This document shows positions 13,521-14,417 of a stretch of 14,417 bases of DNA, piece after piece. The stretch's first letter is position 1, and each line of letters begins with the position of its first letter. Under the pieces are notes generated by a model. It saw only the letters and a program-made list of their open reading frames with translations. It did no database searches and was not told where the DNA came from. The stretch comes from DATFWC01 sp045801465. Lineage in GTDB: Bacteria; Pseudomonadota; Alphaproteobacteria; Rhizobiales; Xanthobacteraceae. The stretch spans positions 1 to 14,417 of the forward strand of contig JBJMSU010000171.1 of the NCBI GenBank assembly GCA_045801465.1. Direction: 5' to 3'. A program made the position numbers and the translations under genes.

Positions 13521-14417
13521 TCAGGCCGCCTTCTTGCGATTGGCCTCGAGCCGGGAATCGACCAGGGCCACCGTCGCATCGATCACGGGGTCACGCAGGC
13601 CTTTCTGGGCGGCGATGAGCTGGACCAGCTTGTCGGCGCGTTCGATGTTGGGCACGCCATTGTTGAGGGCGCGCGCGGCCGACGACGGGCGAACGAGGCT
13701 TTCGGCGGCCGCGGCGTATTTTTCGAACGGGACCAGATCGTCGGGCGCCGCGCCGAGCTTGATGCACAGGTCGCGCACGAAGTTGTACACCGAGCGCGAC
13801 GTTTCGATGTCACCATGCACGGCGTCCTTGATGTTGATCGCCCCGTCCTTGGTGACGCAGCGGTAATTGCCGGTCAGCAGCATCGCCCACTTGGCGAGCG
13901 GGACGAAGATGGAATCGTGGACCTTGAGCTTCACCGGCAGCTCGATCTTGCCATCGCCGGTATCGAAACGGATCGCCTCGATGTCGTCCTGCAGCTGCCG
14001 CAGGAGGGCGGTGTGCTTGTCGGAATCGAAGCGTGCGACCTTGAAATTGGTCGGCAGCGTAACCTGCAGCACGTTGACCTTTTCGTCCGGAGGCCGGATC
14101 GCCTGCGGGTCCGGACTGCACAGCGTCAAGAGCGCGGGATCGAAACTGTCCCATACGGTCGGGTCGGTATAGGCCGCTTTCAGCGGATCGGTAGTGAGGT
14201 TCGGGATCCGCTTCACGTAGGGCAGCGGCGGCATGTTCATGATCGACATGCAGGGAATCTTCGCCTTCGCCACGGCGTCGAGCAGCTCGCGCACGCCGGG
14301 CGAGCGGTACTGCGGCTCCTGCATCGCGAGGACCACCAGATCGAAGCCGTCGAGCTTCACTTCCCCCGGCGTCGCTGCCGAGAGCTTGCCCGGGAGCTTG
14401 CGCGAGTCGACCTCGAC
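13521..14417 (-). CDS. Ketopantoate-reductase-like protein of unknown function, N-terminus outside window
   Basis: The frame is open from the right edge to the stop at 13521, giving 298 residues without a start; a GTG at 14360 is internal because coding continues above it. The first visible part (FDLVVLAMQEPQYRSPGVRELLDAV) reads like the second half of a Rossmann domain. The C-terminal half is helical, with LAKWAMLLTGNYRCVT, DLVPFEKYAAAAESL and LVRPSSAARALNNGVPNIERAD, which line up in order with the substrate-domain pattern of ketopantoate reductase (PanE/ApbA), including the serine-rich helix followed by an acidic residue. The PanE catalytic lysine and glutamate are not clearly identifiable, so it may be a NAD(P)-dependent reductase of another substrate or an inactive relative. 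It is followed by about 140 bp with no clear gene or terminator. Confidence 0.6.
   Translation of the reverse strand, partial: VEVDSRKLPGKLSAATPGEVKLDGFDLVVLAMQEPQYRSPGVRELLDAVAKAKIPCMSIMNMPPLPYVKRIPNLTTDPLKAAYTDPTVWDSFDPALLTLCSPDPQAIRPPDEKVNVLQVTLPTNFKVARFDSDKHTALLRQLQDDIEAIRFDTGDGKIELPVKLKVHDSIFVPLAKWAMLLTGNYRCVTKDGAINIKDAVHGDIETSRSVYNFVRDLCIKLGAAPDDLVPFEKYAAAAESLVRPSSAARALNNGVPNIERADKLVQLIAAQKGLRDPVIDATVALVDSRLEANRKKAA

Overview
The window looks like chromosomal DNA from a GC-rich alphaproteobacterium of the Bradyrhizobium/Rhodopseudomonas/Xanthobacteraceae kind (Hyphomicrobiales). The evidence is strong G/C bias at third codon positions, several Tat-exported periplasmic proteins, a SoxCD-type sulfite/sulfur dehydrogenase pair, a TRAP uptake system, an SbmA/BacA-related ABC half-transporter, and two families of intergenic palindromic repeats that resemble those common in rhizobial genomes. 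The family and species are inferred, not shown.

Left part (1-4719). A groEL gene enters from the left edge without its first ~140 codons and ends at a perfect GNRA-loop hairpin. That hairpin is also the end point of the convergent soxC-soxD pair on the minus strand. Upstream of soxC is a short wreck of an HpaB-type aromatic hydroxylase gene: the N-terminal ~45 residues are joined out of frame to the C-terminal ~50, so roughly 1.2 kb is missing. Divergent from it run a secreted cupin protein and a RidA/YjgF-family protein, 35 bp apart and probably one operon.

Middle (4720-10907). An inverted pair of palindromic repeats separates the RidA gene from a Tat-exported dienelactone-hydrolase-family enzyme close to E. 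coli YghX. Convergent to it is a TRAP transporter locus on the minus strand, in transcription order dctP-2, dctQ, dctM, dctP-1. Two clearly paralogous Tat-dependent solute-binding proteins therefore flank one permease pair. A hairpin directly after dctP-2 and a poor ribosome site at dctQ suggest that binding protein is made in excess over permease.

Right part (10797-14417). A 405-bp divergent spacer with an 18-bp palindrome leads into a fused ABC transporter (membrane domain plus ATPase) of the SbmA/BacA/YddA group. After it come a rhizobial-type repeat, a terminator hairpin, a gene remnant ending at 13095 whose upstream side turns abruptly AT-rich, and a large incomplete minus-strand gene of ketopantoate-reductase-like appearance that runs off the right edge.

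Taken together, the HpaB remnant, cupin, RidA-like protein, dienelactone-hydrolase-like enzyme and a TRAP system of the mannitol/chloroaromatic type suggest a decayed or rearranged region for uptake and breakdown of an aromatic or organic acid, next to periplasmic sulfite oxidation. This functional link is inference. I found no tRNA, rRNA, CRISPR array, insertion sequence or phage gene. I did not find a convincing wholly new system; the most informative oddities are the HpaB deletion remnant, the dual binding-protein TRAP locus and the AT-rich junction near 13290.
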